Positions 6,933 to 14,980 of a stretch of 25,292 nucleotides of DNA are shown here, piece after piece. The translations under genes were made by a program, and so were the position numbers. The first letter of the stretch is position 1, and the number at the start of each line of letters is the position of its first letter. The DNA comes from Candidatus Zipacnadia bacterium (lineage in GTDB: Bacteria; Armatimonadota; Zipacnadia; Zipacnadales; Zipacnadaceae), in contig JALGTV010000007.1 in assembly GCA_029821215.1 (NCBI GenBank), positions 1 through 25,292 on the forward strand. Direction: 5' to 3'. The notes below the pieces were generated by a model. That model was given only the letters and a program-made list of their open reading frames with translations. It made no database searches and had not been told where the DNA came from.

Positions 6933-9293
6933 TTACTCTTCGGCACCCTCCTGAATATCCCAGAAGAATTGGAAGAAACTTGATACCCCGAATTGCATTC
7001 GGCCACCGCGCAGATTTACTAACATCAGCGGACACTTTACCCGGCGGGCAATTTGCCTGGTTCTATCGCCCCACAGGGTGCGCCGTATCCAACTTTCCCG
7101 TGAGGCTCCTATGAGTACCAAGTCAAAATTCTCCGAGCGTTTCACAATCTCCTCCACTACATCCCCGCCCGCTATGCGGATGCGGAAACGGCGCTTGGGT
7201 CGTTGGTTCTGTTCTGGAGGGGTCTCGGCTTGTTGGGCATGCAGCCTATGCAGGCTGTCGCGCAACGTGGCGGCCCGGTCGGCCCGTTGCCGGGCGGATA
7301 GTTGCGGGTCAACCACATGCAGCAACTGAATATAGCCGTCGTCCGGCCTTACCAGCGAGACCGCAAAATGGCTCATCAGATGGCCGTGCTGGGGGTGCTG
7401 GACAGGAACCAAAATTCGCTGGGCGGGAAGCTGCACATCACCGCGCACCACTACCACATTAGCGTGCGCCTTTTTGACGATGCGATCAATGTTGCTACCG
7501 ATTACGGTTCGCGGGTCACTGACGTCTCCCTGCCAGCCCATGACTACAAAGTTGGCCTGAGTTTCCTCGACCGTATCAATAATAGCGTCGGCAGTACGGT
7601 GGCCAACTCTCACCAGCCGAGTGGCTGCCAATCCCATCTCTTCGGCTTGCCCAGCGGCCTGGTCAATGATAGGCCGGACCTCGTTGACGAACTCGCGGCC
7701 TATGCTGACCGGCAATTGGTCAGGTACCGTTATCACGTGTAGAAACATCAAGTTGCCGGGCTCTACTTGGAGGATGCTGTGGGCTACCCTCAGCAGATTA
7801 GCCGACCGGGCAGGGTCACCCACCGGCACCAGCACGGAAAACCGCTCGCGGTCAATGTGAGCCCGCTCCTCAATGACCACCGGCGTTACTTCCTTCTCCC
7901 GTTCGCGCCGAGCAGCATATAGCCAATAAATCGCAGCCCCGGCGAGGAGCCAGCCAATGGTTATGTACCAGGCCAGCGGCGAGTAGTGGAACATAAACAG
8001 TGCAAGAAAAAGCTTGGTAATGATTCCTATTATCGGTACATACGGGAAGAACGGCGTCAGATAGCCGTAGGATAGCTTGTCACCGTACCTTTTGCGGATA
8101 GTTATGACCGCCACGTTGACCTGGAGGAAGAGGAGCAAGAACATAATGTCGGTTGCGCACGCCACGTGCTTAATAGGCACGCCGACTGCCATAGTGATCA
8201 TCAGTAGGCCGCTCAGCAGCAAGGCGATATGAGGTATTCTGGTCCGGGCATGGACGAGGCCGAACATATCAGGTAAGTTGCGGTCCCGGCCCATAGCAAA
8301 CGAAACTCGAGTGGACGAGTAAGTGGTGGCATTCAGGGCGCTCATCGTGGACAACAAGCCCCCAATGGACATGATAATAGCGCCGAAGGGCATGAAGTTA
8401 CGGGCGGCCTCACCCAGCCCCACTTCGGCATGGTTGCCCAACCATTGCCACGTGGTGGCCTGCGCGCTTCCCGCAGGCAGCGTCACTGCCCCTATCGAGA
8501 CAAATGCCACTAACATGTACAACGGAATAACTATCGCCAGAGCCAGAAAGACGGCTTTGGGGATGTTGCGGCGGGGATTTTTTACCTCTTCGCCGGCCTG
8601 GACAATGATTTCGTAGCCCTCAAAGGCAATGAAGGTAAGCCCCATGGCACTGAGGATGCCCGCCATTCCCTGGGGAGCAAATGAGGGAGTAGAGAACTTA
8701 CTAAGGAACTCGGGATTACGAAAGATCGCAGCCAGCCCGAACGCAATGAATGCGCCGATAACGGCAATCTTGGCCAGGGTGACGATATTACCCGCCCGGC
8801 CAGTCTCGGAAGCCCCGCGGTAGTTGATGTACATGAAGGTGAAGACAATGACGACGGCCAGAACTTTGTGGAGAAGATCGCCCTGTAATCCGAATAGCGA
8901 TATCCCAAACTGATTGAGCACCAGTTCCAGATAGGCTCCAAATCCCAGGGCATAGAGACTACCAGCTACGGCGTGGGCAAACCAGCTCATCCAGCCCGCC
9001 AGAAAGGCGTTGCCCCCGGGCAAGCCCTCTTTGACCCACAGGTAACCACCACCAGCCTCAGGAATGGCTGAGCCCAGCTCCGCATAGACCATAGCAGTGA
9101 AGATGGTCACAATACCGTTAAGAGCAAAGGCCAATATTAAGGCAGGGCCGGCCGTTCCTGCAGCCATGCCGGTGAGTACGAATATCCCGGCTCCAATCAT
9201 ACCGGCCACACCGACCATTGTTATATCAAATAAACTCAGGTCGCGGCTCAGGGCAGTACGGGGCTGCTGAGTCTCAGGGGCTTCTGCAGTCAT
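6933..9293 (-). CDS. APC-superfamily permease fused to two Usp domains
   Basis: A 786-residue protein. Residues about 1-460 form an amino acid/polyamine/organocation permease with around 12 membrane segments and the family's first-helix motif VGVAGMIGAGIFVLTG. Two universal-stress-protein domains follow, about 484-617 and 625-760. The first has the ATP-site-like GWQG and IGSN motifs; the second keeps only GAS and WGD, so its nucleotide site is degenerate. Such fusions occur in bacterial amino-acid or cation transporters and probably sense cytoplasmic state through the Usp part. Substrate cannot be read from sequence. The ATG follows GGGAAGA at modest spacing. Confidence 0.9.
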   Translation of the reverse strand: MTAEAPETQQPRTALSRDLSLFDITMVGVAGMIGAGIFVLTGMAAGTAGPALILAFALNGIVTIFTAMVYAELGSAIPEAGGGYLWVKEGLPGGNAFLAGWMSWFAHAVAGSLYALGFGAYLELVLNQFGISLFGLQGDLLHKVLAVVIVFTFMYINYRGASETGRAGNIVTLAKIAVIGAFIAFGLAAIFRNPEFLSKFSTPSFAPQGMAGILSAMGLTFIAFEGYEIIVQAGEEVKNPRRNIPKAVFLALAIVIPLYMLVAFVSIGAVTLPAGSAQATTWQWLGNHAEVGLGEAARNFMPFGAIIMSIGGLLSTMSALNATTYSSTRVSFAMGRDRNLPDMFGLVHARTRIPHIALLLSGLLMITMAVGVPIKHVACATDIMFLLLFLQVNVAVITIRKRYGDKLSYGYLTPFFPYVPIIGIITKLFLALFMFHYSPLAWYITIGWLLAGAAIYWLYAARREREKEVTPVVIEERAHIDRERFSVLVPVGDPARSANLLRVAHSILQVEPGNLMFLHVITVPDQLPVSIGREFVNEVRPIIDQAAGQAEEMGLAATRLVRVGHRTADAIIDTVEETQANFVVMGWQGDVSDPRTVIGSNIDRIVKKAHANVVVVRGDVQLPAQRILVPVQHPQHGHLMSHFAVSLVRPDDGYIQLLHVVDPQLSARQRADRAATLRDSLHRLHAQQAETPPEQNQRPKRRFRIRIAGGDVVEEIVKRSENFDLVLIGASRESWIRRTLWGDRTRQIARRVKCPLMLVNLRGGRMQFGVSSFFQFFWDIQEGAEE

Positions 9294-9360
9294 TGGGTGT
9301 CTTCCCGACTAAGACAAAGATACATTAGCTGGGTAGCATATCTTCCATTTTTACCATAAA

Positions 9361-9379
9361 GCGGGCCATAAGGGCCCGC
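9361..9379 (-). terminator. Hairpin downstream of sigH, possible terminator
   Basis: A perfect 7-bp G+C-only stem (GCGGGCC / GGCCCGC, 5-nt loop) sits about 50 nt beyond the sigH stop. On the minus strand it is followed by TTTATGG, a weak U-tract, so Rho-independent termination is plausible but not strong. It also separates sigH from the APC-Usp gene. Confidence 0.5.
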
Positions 9380-9427
9380 GCAAAGTTCGGTACTAATTAT
9401 GCGGGATAGTAGCAGGCTGCGAAATAA

Positions 9428-10120
9428 CTATATGGTGCCTGACAGCACCCCAGTCTCAATCAGTTGCGGAGTGACGCGGGGCAGCTTGCGGCGGATGCGG
9501 GACAGGGCGTTATCAATAGACTTGACCTTGCAATGCAGGTCCCCGGCCATTTCTTTATATGACTTGCCAGTTCGGTACTCGGTAAGCACTTCCCACTCAA
9601 AAGGAGATAGTTGTTGGCGCAGGGATTGCTGGAGAATGCGCTCGCCTTCAACACCCAGCACGACCCGCTCCGGTTCGGCATCTACCTGCGAGGTGAGCAT
9701 CTCCACCAAACTACGGTCGTCATCATCACCGCTGGGAGGAGCCTCCAGCGATATAGAAGAGTTGAGGGGAATCTGCTTTTGGCGAGTGGCAGTTTTGATG
9801 GCAGAAATCATCTGGCGCTGGATACAGACTTTGGCGAAGCAGGCAAAGGAAGTGTCACGGTTGGATTTGTAGTCAGTAATAGCTTCCCATAGACCAATCA
9901 TGCCAATCTGTATCAGGTCATCGCGCTCGGCACCCACCAGGAAGTACGATTTTACTTTGGCGCGTACCAAATTCCGGTACTTATGGAGCAAATACTCACA
10001 GGCCTGCAGGTCTCCTTCTGCTTGGGTTCGGCGTACCAGTTCTTCATCGGAAACTGTTTCGTATGAGAGGGTTCCGCCGATGGCCGAAGTCTCCTGGAAG
10101 AACTTGACTGAGTCAGCCAT
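9428..10120 (-). CDS. sigH: RNA polymerase sigma factor, SigH type
   Basis: A 230-residue sigma-70 family protein of the SigH/SigF-like group. Region 2 is clear: LLHKYRNLVRAKVKSYF, then the core-binding and -10 recognition block DLIQIGMIGLWEAITDY and SFACFAKVCIQRQMISAIK. The hallmark TATRQKQIPLNSSISLE follows, closely like Bacillus SigH. A linker of acidic residues leads to region 4, with a helix-turn-helix around SYKEMAGDLHCKVKSIDNAL. In Firmicutes this factor serves transition-state and sporulation genes; here the regulon is unknown. A good GAGGTGA lies upstream of the ATG at 10120. It is preceded by a roughly 500-nt leader fed by a consensus promoter. Confidence 0.9.
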   Translation of the reverse strand: MADSVKFFQETSAIGGTLSYETVSDEELVRRTQAEGDLQACEYLLHKYRNLVRAKVKSYFLVGAERDDLIQIGMIGLWEAITDYKSNRDTSFACFAKVCIQRQMISAIKTATRQKQIPLNSSISLEAPPSGDDDDRSLVEMLTSQVDAEPERVVLGVEGERILQQSLRQQLSPFEWEVLTEYRTGKSYKEMAGDLHCKVKSIDNALSRIRRKLPRVTPQLIETGVLSGTI

Positions 10121-10334
10121 AATTCACCTCGGGCAATTTGAGAATATGGTCGTCATCCTGCTGGTGCGATCAGGCTGAAGTGCTACCAATCCTGACGGCT
10201 CAACCCTTCATCCATACCTACCTATTGACGGAGACAAACTGTAACGATATGGGACGGTATTAGTCAGTACTAACTCAGTTGTCTAATCACCTCTTAGATA
10301 CAGCAATACTTACCTGGGCAGGCCACGAAACCGC

Positions 10335-10625
10335 TAACGTTGCCACCGGTGACACACAAACTCCCCGTGCTTGCTGGAGCAGGGTTCTGTGAATACTGAT
10401 ATACCGGCTAAGGCAGCGGCAACTATTGTGTAGTAAAGATGCCTTGCTGGGGGCTGATGGTGAGCAATATTGTATTGCTAACAGACTACTATGACCTGCT
10501 GCGATGGTAGTGTAGAATCTCCTGTGTTAGGCGAGTCTCCGCGCCCCAGAGAGCACTCGGGGGCCTAACAGGCACCGCGTATAAGCCCGGTGCGCCAGGC
10601 CAGCCACCCATTTACTTGTCAACAG
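10335..10625 (-). ncRNA. Candidate structured RNA or long sigH leader
   Basis: Starting just downstream of a perfect promoter (10631-10659), the minus-strand transcript would fold into a chain of hairpins: GCACCG/CGGTGC at 10572-10593; a long bulged stem at 10521-10539 with 10551-10572; ACTAC/GTAGT at 10485-10511; the perfect GCAATA-TTG-TATTGC at 10464-10478; and GTTGCC/GGCAAC at 10339-10344 with 10418-10423. There is no coding potential and no U-run terminator. The RNA either ends here or continues to sigH as its 5' leader. I find none of the conserved elements of RNase P, tmRNA, SRP or 6S RNA. The remaining 10121-10334 shows no further clear feature except the sigH ribosome-binding site. 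Confidence 0.45.
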
Positions 10626-10630
10626 CACTT

Positions 10631-10659
10631 ATTATACATAATCTTCACAGTCGTGTCAA
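10631..10659 (-). promoter_or_regulatory. Perfect sigma-70 consensus promoter
   Basis: Minus-strand TTGACA (10654-10659), 17-bp spacer, TATAAT (10631-10636). Both hexamers match consensus fully. It lies 88 bp past the end of the Gfo/Idh/MocA gene and points through the hairpin chain toward sigH. A start near 10624 is expected. Confidence 0.85.
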
Positions 10660-10672
10660 GCGCTCCTGATAA

Positions 10673-10696
10673 CCTACCAGAGCACACTGTGGTAGG
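10673..10696 (-). terminator. Hairpin after the Gfo/Idh/MocA operon
   Basis: A perfect 7-bp inverted repeat CCTACCA (10673-10679) with TGGTAGG (10690-10696) and a 10-nt loop lies between the end of the oxidoreductase operon and the consensus promoter. No U-run follows, so it could be a weak terminator or a regulator site just upstream of the -35. Confidence 0.3.
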
Positions 10697-10746
10697 CCGT
10701 ATCCCATCCCAATGTCCAAGAGAAGATTGGTAACGCAACTCTCCTA

Positions 10747-11727
10747 TTATAGCAGTTCGGCCACGGAAATTACCTGACCGTCCCTCTGTATTGACTGGTT
10801 GACTGCCACGGTTACGGCCAGGGTGCGGAGAGCGTCAGCGTAGTCAGAATGAACCGGACTGGAGTCGCCGGTCTGGATCGCCTGGATAAAGGCATCGTCT
10901 TCGCTATGATAGCCGTCCACCTGTTTGGTGTACTCGCCGGGGCCATTAGAGTCAGCCCAGGTGAGCGAGTCGCCAGCAATGGACAAGGTGAAGCCATGGG
11001 CGAGGACCCGGAGGCTGCTCTGGCCCCAGGTATCTACCATGCAGGTGCAGGATATAGTGCCTACCGCGCCTGAGGCAAACCGCAGATTAGCGGTAATAGC
11101 ATCCTGGATATCAAAATCAGCATAGACCTCGGCCATAGCTTGTTGGGTGCCAAACGCCTGTACTTCAGTGATTTCGCCGCACAAATAGCGGGCCATGTCC
11201 ACGATGTGGGTAGCCTGCTCGACCATTTGGCCGCCGGACTTGCTCATTACCCGCCACCAGGATACCTCCGGCGTAGCACCCCAAAAGTTCCCAAAGACCA
11301 ATCCGATATTCTTATCTGCCAGCATATCTCTGGCTTTAATGACATGGTCGTCCCACCGGTACTTGTAGGCGACCAAGGTCAGCAGCCCTGCCTCCCCAAT
11401 AGCCTCGCCAATGGGCCGAGCCATGTCCATATCAAGGGCCACCGGTTTCTCAATGAACATGGGCAGGCCCCGCCGGCAGGCTTCCAACTCAATATCCCCA
11501 TGGGCAAACGGCGGAACGCAGATGACCAGCGCATCCAGGTCTTCACTGTCTAGCATGGCCCGAAAATCCTGGTAGGCTTGGCCACCGTACTGATTAGCAG
11601 CCTGCTGGGCGCGGGAAAGCTCAACATCGCAGTACGCGACAAGCTGGGCATCAGGATTCTCATTGAACCTTTGCAAGTGTCCTCCCGCCACGCCACCAGT
11701 GCCGATAAAACCGAGTTTAACTGACAT
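10747..11727 (-). CDS. Gfo/Idh/MocA family NAD(P)-dependent oxidoreductase
   Basis: A 326-residue protein with an N-terminal Rossmann fold (GFIGTGGVAGGH, a GxGxxG-type motif at residues 7-17), the family's EKP motif in FIEKPVALD (E93, K94, P95), and the C-terminal catalytic block EQATHIVDMARYL with His175 and Asp178. Members oxidise or reduce sugars, inositols and related polyols using NAD(P). All catalytic elements are intact, unlike the adjacent paralogue. Its ATG lies 3 nt beyond the upstream gene, with GGAGG inside that gene's end, so the two are co-translated. Exact substrate unknown; L-fucose-isomerase-like sugar metabolism elsewhere in the window is not directly linked. Confidence 0.9.
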   Translation of the reverse strand: MSVKLGFIGTGGVAGGHLQRFNENPDAQLVAYCDVELSRAQQAANQYGGQAYQDFRAMLDSEDLDALVICVPPFAHGDIELEACRRGLPMFIEKPVALDMDMARPIGEAIGEAGLLTLVAYKYRWDDHVIKARDMLADKNIGLVFGNFWGATPEVSWWRVMSKSGGQMVEQATHIVDMARYLCGEITEVQAFGTQQAMAEVYADFDIQDAITANLRFASGAVGTISCTCMVDTWGQSSLRVLAHGFTLSIAGDSLTWADSNGPGEYTKQVDGYHSEDDAFIQAIQTGDSSPVHSDYADALRTLAVTVAVNQSIQRDGQVISVAELL

Positions 11728-11730
11728 TAG

Positions 11731-12777
11731 CTATTCCTCCTTGGATGGTAGTTGTATTGTTACTTGTTGCTCAGCGGCCTGGTATATCGCCACAGTAGTA
11801 GCCAGGGCATCTCGGGCCTCATCAATAGTGATGTGGGGTGGGGTATCGTTGACGATACAATCTATCAAGTGGTCCAGAGTGCGGGCGATGGCCCAGGGTT
11901 TTACCTGCAGCGGGCAGTGGACCTTCACCGGGGAAAAATCGTCATCCTTAATAACTATGAGAGGCATTTCATCTTCCGGGTCATCGCGAATAAGGATTAT
12001 GCCCTCGGTGCCGACAATCTCTCGCTGCTGTTGCCAGTTAGTACTGGTAGGTGTGGAGGCTACTGTGATAGTGCCCAAGATAGGGCCAGGAAGTTGCAAC
12101 AGGGCCGCAGCAGTATCAAGGGAGTCATTGTCGGAAGTGTCAGCACCCGGACTGATTACGGCGGTGGCGGCTGTCGGACAGCCGAAGAAGTGCTGGAGCA
12201 TGTACACGGGGTGAAAGATAGCCTGAAAGGTTGAGTGATGTGACAGTTGTGCCGACGCCTGGCTGAGACTGTCGGCGTCGTTCCGGCAGCCGGGATCATT
12301 AGCATAAATGGTGATGGTGGCCAGAGCCACTGGGCCGATGGCTGCCTGGCGCAGCAGTTCCTTGGCCCGCCGATGAGCGGGGACCATCCGTTGCCATAGA
12401 ACGGGAAACAGCTTCTGGCCGGCTGCTGTGGCAACTCGGATCATCTCGTCAAATTGCGGCACCGTCGCGGCAGGCGGGGCCGAGACAATGATGTCCTTGC
12501 CTGCTGCCAACCCCGCCAGGACCGCCGAATGACATAACTGCCCAGGCAGACACACATCCACCACATCAACCGACTTGTCAGTAACCAACTGCTGGTAGTC
12601 GGTGAAAATCCTCTTGATTATGCCAAACTGGTCAGCGAGCTGGAGAGATGCCGGCTCCGAGGCGCTGGCCAGGTAGACGTCGGCTACATAAGGATTGTCA
12701 ATATAGGCGCGCAGATGGGCCACCGCCGCCCCATCATCAGCAATCAGTCCTATTCGCATTGGGTGGCTGAGAGCCAT
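11731..12777 (-). CDS. Gfo/Idh/MocA-like protein with degenerate catalytic motifs
   Basis: A 348-residue protein with the overall layout of the family (RIGLIADDGAAVAHLRAY at residues 8-25, VDVCLPGQLCHSAVLAGLAA at 74-92). Three defining sites are altered. The glycine loop is ADDGAAV instead of GxGxxG. The EKP motif is replaced by VSAPPAAT, so the catalytic Lys is missing (Ala100). In the C-terminal block FHPVYMLQHFFG the His (189) is kept but the Asp four positions on is Tyr192. It may be a non-catalytic partner of the downstream intact paralogue, a regulatory sensor, or a strongly diverged enzyme. Start ATG at 12777 follows AGGATAGA; the gene is 13 nt after the DUF1844 gene. Confidence 0.8.
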   Translation of the reverse strand: MALSHPMRIGLIADDGAAVAHLRAYIDNPYVADVYLASASEPASLQLADQFGIIKRIFTDYQQLVTDKSVDVVDVCLPGQLCHSAVLAGLAAGKDIIVSAPPAATVPQFDEMIRVATAAGQKLFPVLWQRMVPAHRRAKELLRQAAIGPVALATITIYANDPGCRNDADSLSQASAQLSHHSTFQAIFHPVYMLQHFFGCPTAATAVISPGADTSDNDSLDTAAALLQLPGPILGTITVASTPTSTNWQQQREIVGTEGIILIRDDPEDEMPLIVIKDDDFSPVKVHCPLQVKPWAIARTLDHLIDCIVNDTPPHITIDEARDALATTVAIYQAAEQQVTIQLPSKEE

Positions 12778-12790
12778 AAGTCTATCCTAC

Positions 12791-13270
12791 TTACTTGGTT
12801 TTCTTGACATAATTCAGCCGTAGGTTGGTCAGTACGGTGGACAGTTCCGCGCGTTCGGATTCCTCCAGATGATCGTCCAGCTTCTCGACAATGAATTCTA
12901 ACGTATCAATTGCCAGCCGAGCCTGGGGGAAATCTTCAGTAAGCTCCTCAGCACCGGGAGCAACTTGAATGCCCAGATGAATCCACGCCTGCTGTATAAG
13001 AAGTCCGGTCATAAACCGCAGTGTGTCGTAGATACTCAGTTCAGCCAACGACACTGTCTCTGGCGCACTTTCCCTGTCAGGACCTACACCTGCTTCGGCT
13101 GTCTCCTGAGGTTGGTCGGTCTGTTCATCTGCTGGTGCCTCGCTCGTTTCATCGTCTGTCTGTTCAGCAGGGGATTCTGCCGAATCCGGTGCGGCTGAGT
13201 GCCGCTTGTCCACCTTACGGAATTGTGGTTCGTCAGGAGTTTGGTTGTCTTGGTCGTTTTGATTGGTCAT
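12791..13270 (-). CDS. DUF1844 domain protein
   Basis: A roughly 159-residue protein. The first 75 residues are low-complexity, acidic and Gln/Pro/Glu-rich. The second half (LAELSIYDTLRFMTGLLIQQ, then an LGIQVAPG stretch and DFPQARLAIDTLEFIVEKL) resembles the DUF1844 family, a small helical protein found in several diderm phyla and of unknown function. I prefer ATG at 13270; TTG at 13276 lies closer to the strong GAGGAGG at 13281-13287 and cannot be excluded. It begins 15 nt after rtcA and precedes the two Gfo/Idh/MocA genes, so all four probably form one operon. Confidence 0.85.
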   Translation of the reverse strand: MTNQNDQDNQTPDEPQFRKVDKRHSAAPDSAESPAEQTDDETSEAPADEQTDQPQETAEAGVGPDRESAPETVSLAELSIYDTLRFMTGLLIQQAWIHLGIQVAPGAEELTEDFPQARLAIDTLEFIVEKLDDHLEESERAELSTVLTNLRLNYVKKTK

Positions 13271-13285
13271 AGTCAAAGAACCTCC

Positions 13286-14350
13286 TCAATTGATTGGGGG
13301 CAGACTCCGGCCCTGCACGCTTACGGTGTATATGCCCGATGGCTGTTGGGTAAAGTCAATAGGCACCGGCCAGAACTGCCGAATAACCCACGCCACAGTA
13401 CGTAAGTGCGCGGTAATTTGGGGCGTAGAGAACACACTTGGGCCGTTGGCGAGAGCCAAATAGATCAACAGTTGGTCAGCGAGATGCTCGTCAACAGCAG
13501 CACCACTATCCCAAAAGGCGCGAAAGCCTCCACCTGCCTCCGCTCCTACTTTTTCAGCCGGCCGGCCCTTTTTGCCCAGGGCACTATAGCCGCCTAGACC
13601 GGCTGAGAATTGGCCAGCCACCAGTATAGCCGTACCCGGTCCACCCGCCGGAGTCAAACGCACTTTCTGCACCTCAACGGATAATAAGTCCTCCATTTCC
13701 CCGCGCGCCCCCTCAATCTGGCGATTGAGAATATGGTCAGGTAAGTCTTCGCTTACCGTACTGGCAATTACCAACTGCTGCAGCTCTCCCCTATCGGCCA
13801 TATTTATCGTCTTCAGATTTTCGCAAGGTGGTGTTATGTGGGCGATGATTTCGCCCCCGCCGCGGGGATACCAACCGGCCTTTGGCCTCTCCACTGTCAC
13901 CTGGACACCCAAACGATTAAGTGCAGGGACAAACACATACTGCAAGTACTCAAAGGTAGGACTCCAGGCCACATTAGTGCCGCCCCGAATGGTAACTTGG
14001 CTGGGCTGGGCCGCATGTAGCAGCACTGGCAGCAGGGCCTGTAGTATCAGCGAGGTGGAACCCGCTGAAGGCCGCACATCGGCTACATCAAAGCAGAATT
14101 CCCCGCCCTGAATGAGACCGGGCTGGAAGCTAAGTTGGCGGGAGCCAAATTCGCACCCGTCAACTTCAGCATCACATATCGCGGCTACCGCTCGCACGCA
14201 GGTAATATGCTGAGCGGCCAGGCCGGGTTTGGACCGGCCCGCCCGAATGTTATGCATCGTTAGCGGCGTAGCCATCAGCGCTGCCCACGACAGAGCCGTG
14301 CGCAACACCTGTCCGCCGCCTTCACCATAAGAGCCGTCAATCTCTACCAT
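13286..14350 (-). CDS. rtcA: RNA 3'-terminal phosphate cyclase
   Basis: A 354-residue protein from ATG 14350, matching the family length. It begins with the hallmark MVEIDGSYGEGGGQVLRTAL and retains the RAGRSKPGL loop, the YPRGGGE motif, and the nucleotidyl-acceptor His289 in VDEHLADQL. RtcA converts RNA 3'-phosphate to a 2',3'-cyclic phosphate through an adenylated histidine and acts in RNA repair. A longer TTG start at 14395 is excluded, because that TTG is part of the promoter -35. No Shine-Dalgarno is present and the -10 ends 16 nt before ATG, so the transcript is nearly leaderless. It heads an operon with DUF1844 and two Gfo/Idh/MocA genes; no rtcB is visible here. Confidence 0.95.
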   Translation of the reverse strand: MVEIDGSYGEGGGQVLRTALSWAALMATPLTMHNIRAGRSKPGLAAQHITCVRAVAAICDAEVDGCEFGSRQLSFQPGLIQGGEFCFDVADVRPSAGSTSLILQALLPVLLHAAQPSQVTIRGGTNVAWSPTFEYLQYVFVPALNRLGVQVTVERPKAGWYPRGGGEIIAHITPPCENLKTINMADRGELQQLVIASTVSEDLPDHILNRQIEGARGEMEDLLSVEVQKVRLTPAGGPGTAILVAGQFSAGLGGYSALGKKGRPAEKVGAEAGGGFRAFWDSGAAVDEHLADQLLIYLALANGPSVFSTPQITAHLRTVAWVIRQFWPVPIDFTQQPSGIYTVSVQGRSLPPIN

Positions 14351-14366
14351 AGCGCTGTCGGGGTAG

Positions 14367-14395
14367 ATTTTACCAATAGCCGGGCCCAGTGTCAA
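14367..14395 (-). promoter_or_regulatory. Promoter of rtcA operon
   Basis: Minus-strand TTGACA (14390-14395), 17-bp spacer, TAAAAT (14367-14372). The -10 ends 16 nt before the rtcA ATG, giving a leader of roughly 8 nt. It sits back to back with the tsaE promoter, with 19 bp between the two -35 boxes. Confidence 0.8.
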
Positions 14396-14414
14396 TCTAA
14401 GCCGGGCGCCTGCC

Positions 14415-14443
14415 TTGTCATTTGAGTGGACTCAGATTATACT
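14415..14443 (+). promoter_or_regulatory. Promoter of the tsaE-tsaB-rimI-tsaD operon
   Basis: TTGTCA (14415-14420), 17-bp spacer, TATACT (14438-14443). Expected start near 14450, giving a leader of about 48 nt to the GTG at 14498. It overlaps the GTG at 14426, which is therefore not a start codon. Confidence 0.75.
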
Positions 14444-14497
14444 TATCCTGACGCAAGGTTCATACCTAAGGCAATCAAATACTTTATTGGATCTCCG

Positions 14498-14980
14498 GTG
14501 ACCGTACAGCAAACCACTTTGAAGATACATACCAACAGTCCTGCTGAGACGCAGGCACTGGCAACGGCCTTAGGTAGGCGGCTGCAAATTGGCGATTTTA
14601 TCGCCCTATGCGGTCCGCTGGGCGCAGGTAAGACCTGCTTTGTGCAGGGACTGGGGACGGGGCTGGAGGTGGCGGGTCGTATCACCAGCCCCACGTTCAT
14701 AATCATGCGCCACCACTCGGGGCCAGTGCCCTTGTGCCATGCTGACGCTTACCGGATTTCAACGACCCAAGAGCTGGAAGAAGCTGGGCTGACCGAGATG
14801 GCCGAACAGAGTGTGCTGGCGCTGGAATGGGCCGAGAAGGTGTCGGAAATATGGCCGGATGAATTGTGGATTGTATCAATAGAATATGATAAGTCGGGCC
14901 GCAGCATTGAGCTAATTGGACGCGGTCGGCGGCCAGCAGCGATAATTGGGGAGCTTAAAGATGCGTATTCTGGGGATTGA
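14498..14980 (+). CDS. tsaE: tRNA t6A37 synthesis ATPase TsaE
   Basis: About 160 residues from GTG 14498. It contains the P-loop GPLGAGKT, the TSPTF switch, the HADAYRI Walker-B-like block and the ALEWAEK stretch typical of TsaE. TsaE is an ATPase that resets the TsaB-TsaD complex making threonylcarbamoyl-adenosine at position 37 of ANN-decoding tRNAs. The open frame runs back to a GTG at 14426, but that lies within the promoter. GTG 14498 has only a weak GGAT upstream; TTG at 14519 is another possibility. The last 20 nt overlap tsaB, so the two are translationally coupled. Confidence 0.92.
   Translation: MTVQQTTLKIHTNSPAETQALATALGRRLQIGDFIALCGPLGAGKTCFVQGLGTGLEVAGRITSPTFIIMRHHSGPVPLCHADAYRISTTQELEEAGLTEMAEQSVLALEWAEKVSEIWPDELWIVSIEYDKSGRSIELIGRGRRPAAIIGELKDAYSGD

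Noticed and set aside
10380..10420. RNase P RNA, suggested by ACAGAACCC on the minus strand
   Set aside because: The other universal segments (GAGGAAAGTCC and the P4 partner) are absent.
14351..14395. TTG at 14395 as the rtcA start
   Set aside because: The TTG is part of the TTGACA -35 box, and family N-termini begin at MVEIDGSYGEGGGQ.
14426..14497. GTG at 14426 as the tsaE start
   Set aside because: It lies within the spacer of a good promoter (14415-14443), and the extra 24 residues do not resemble TsaE.
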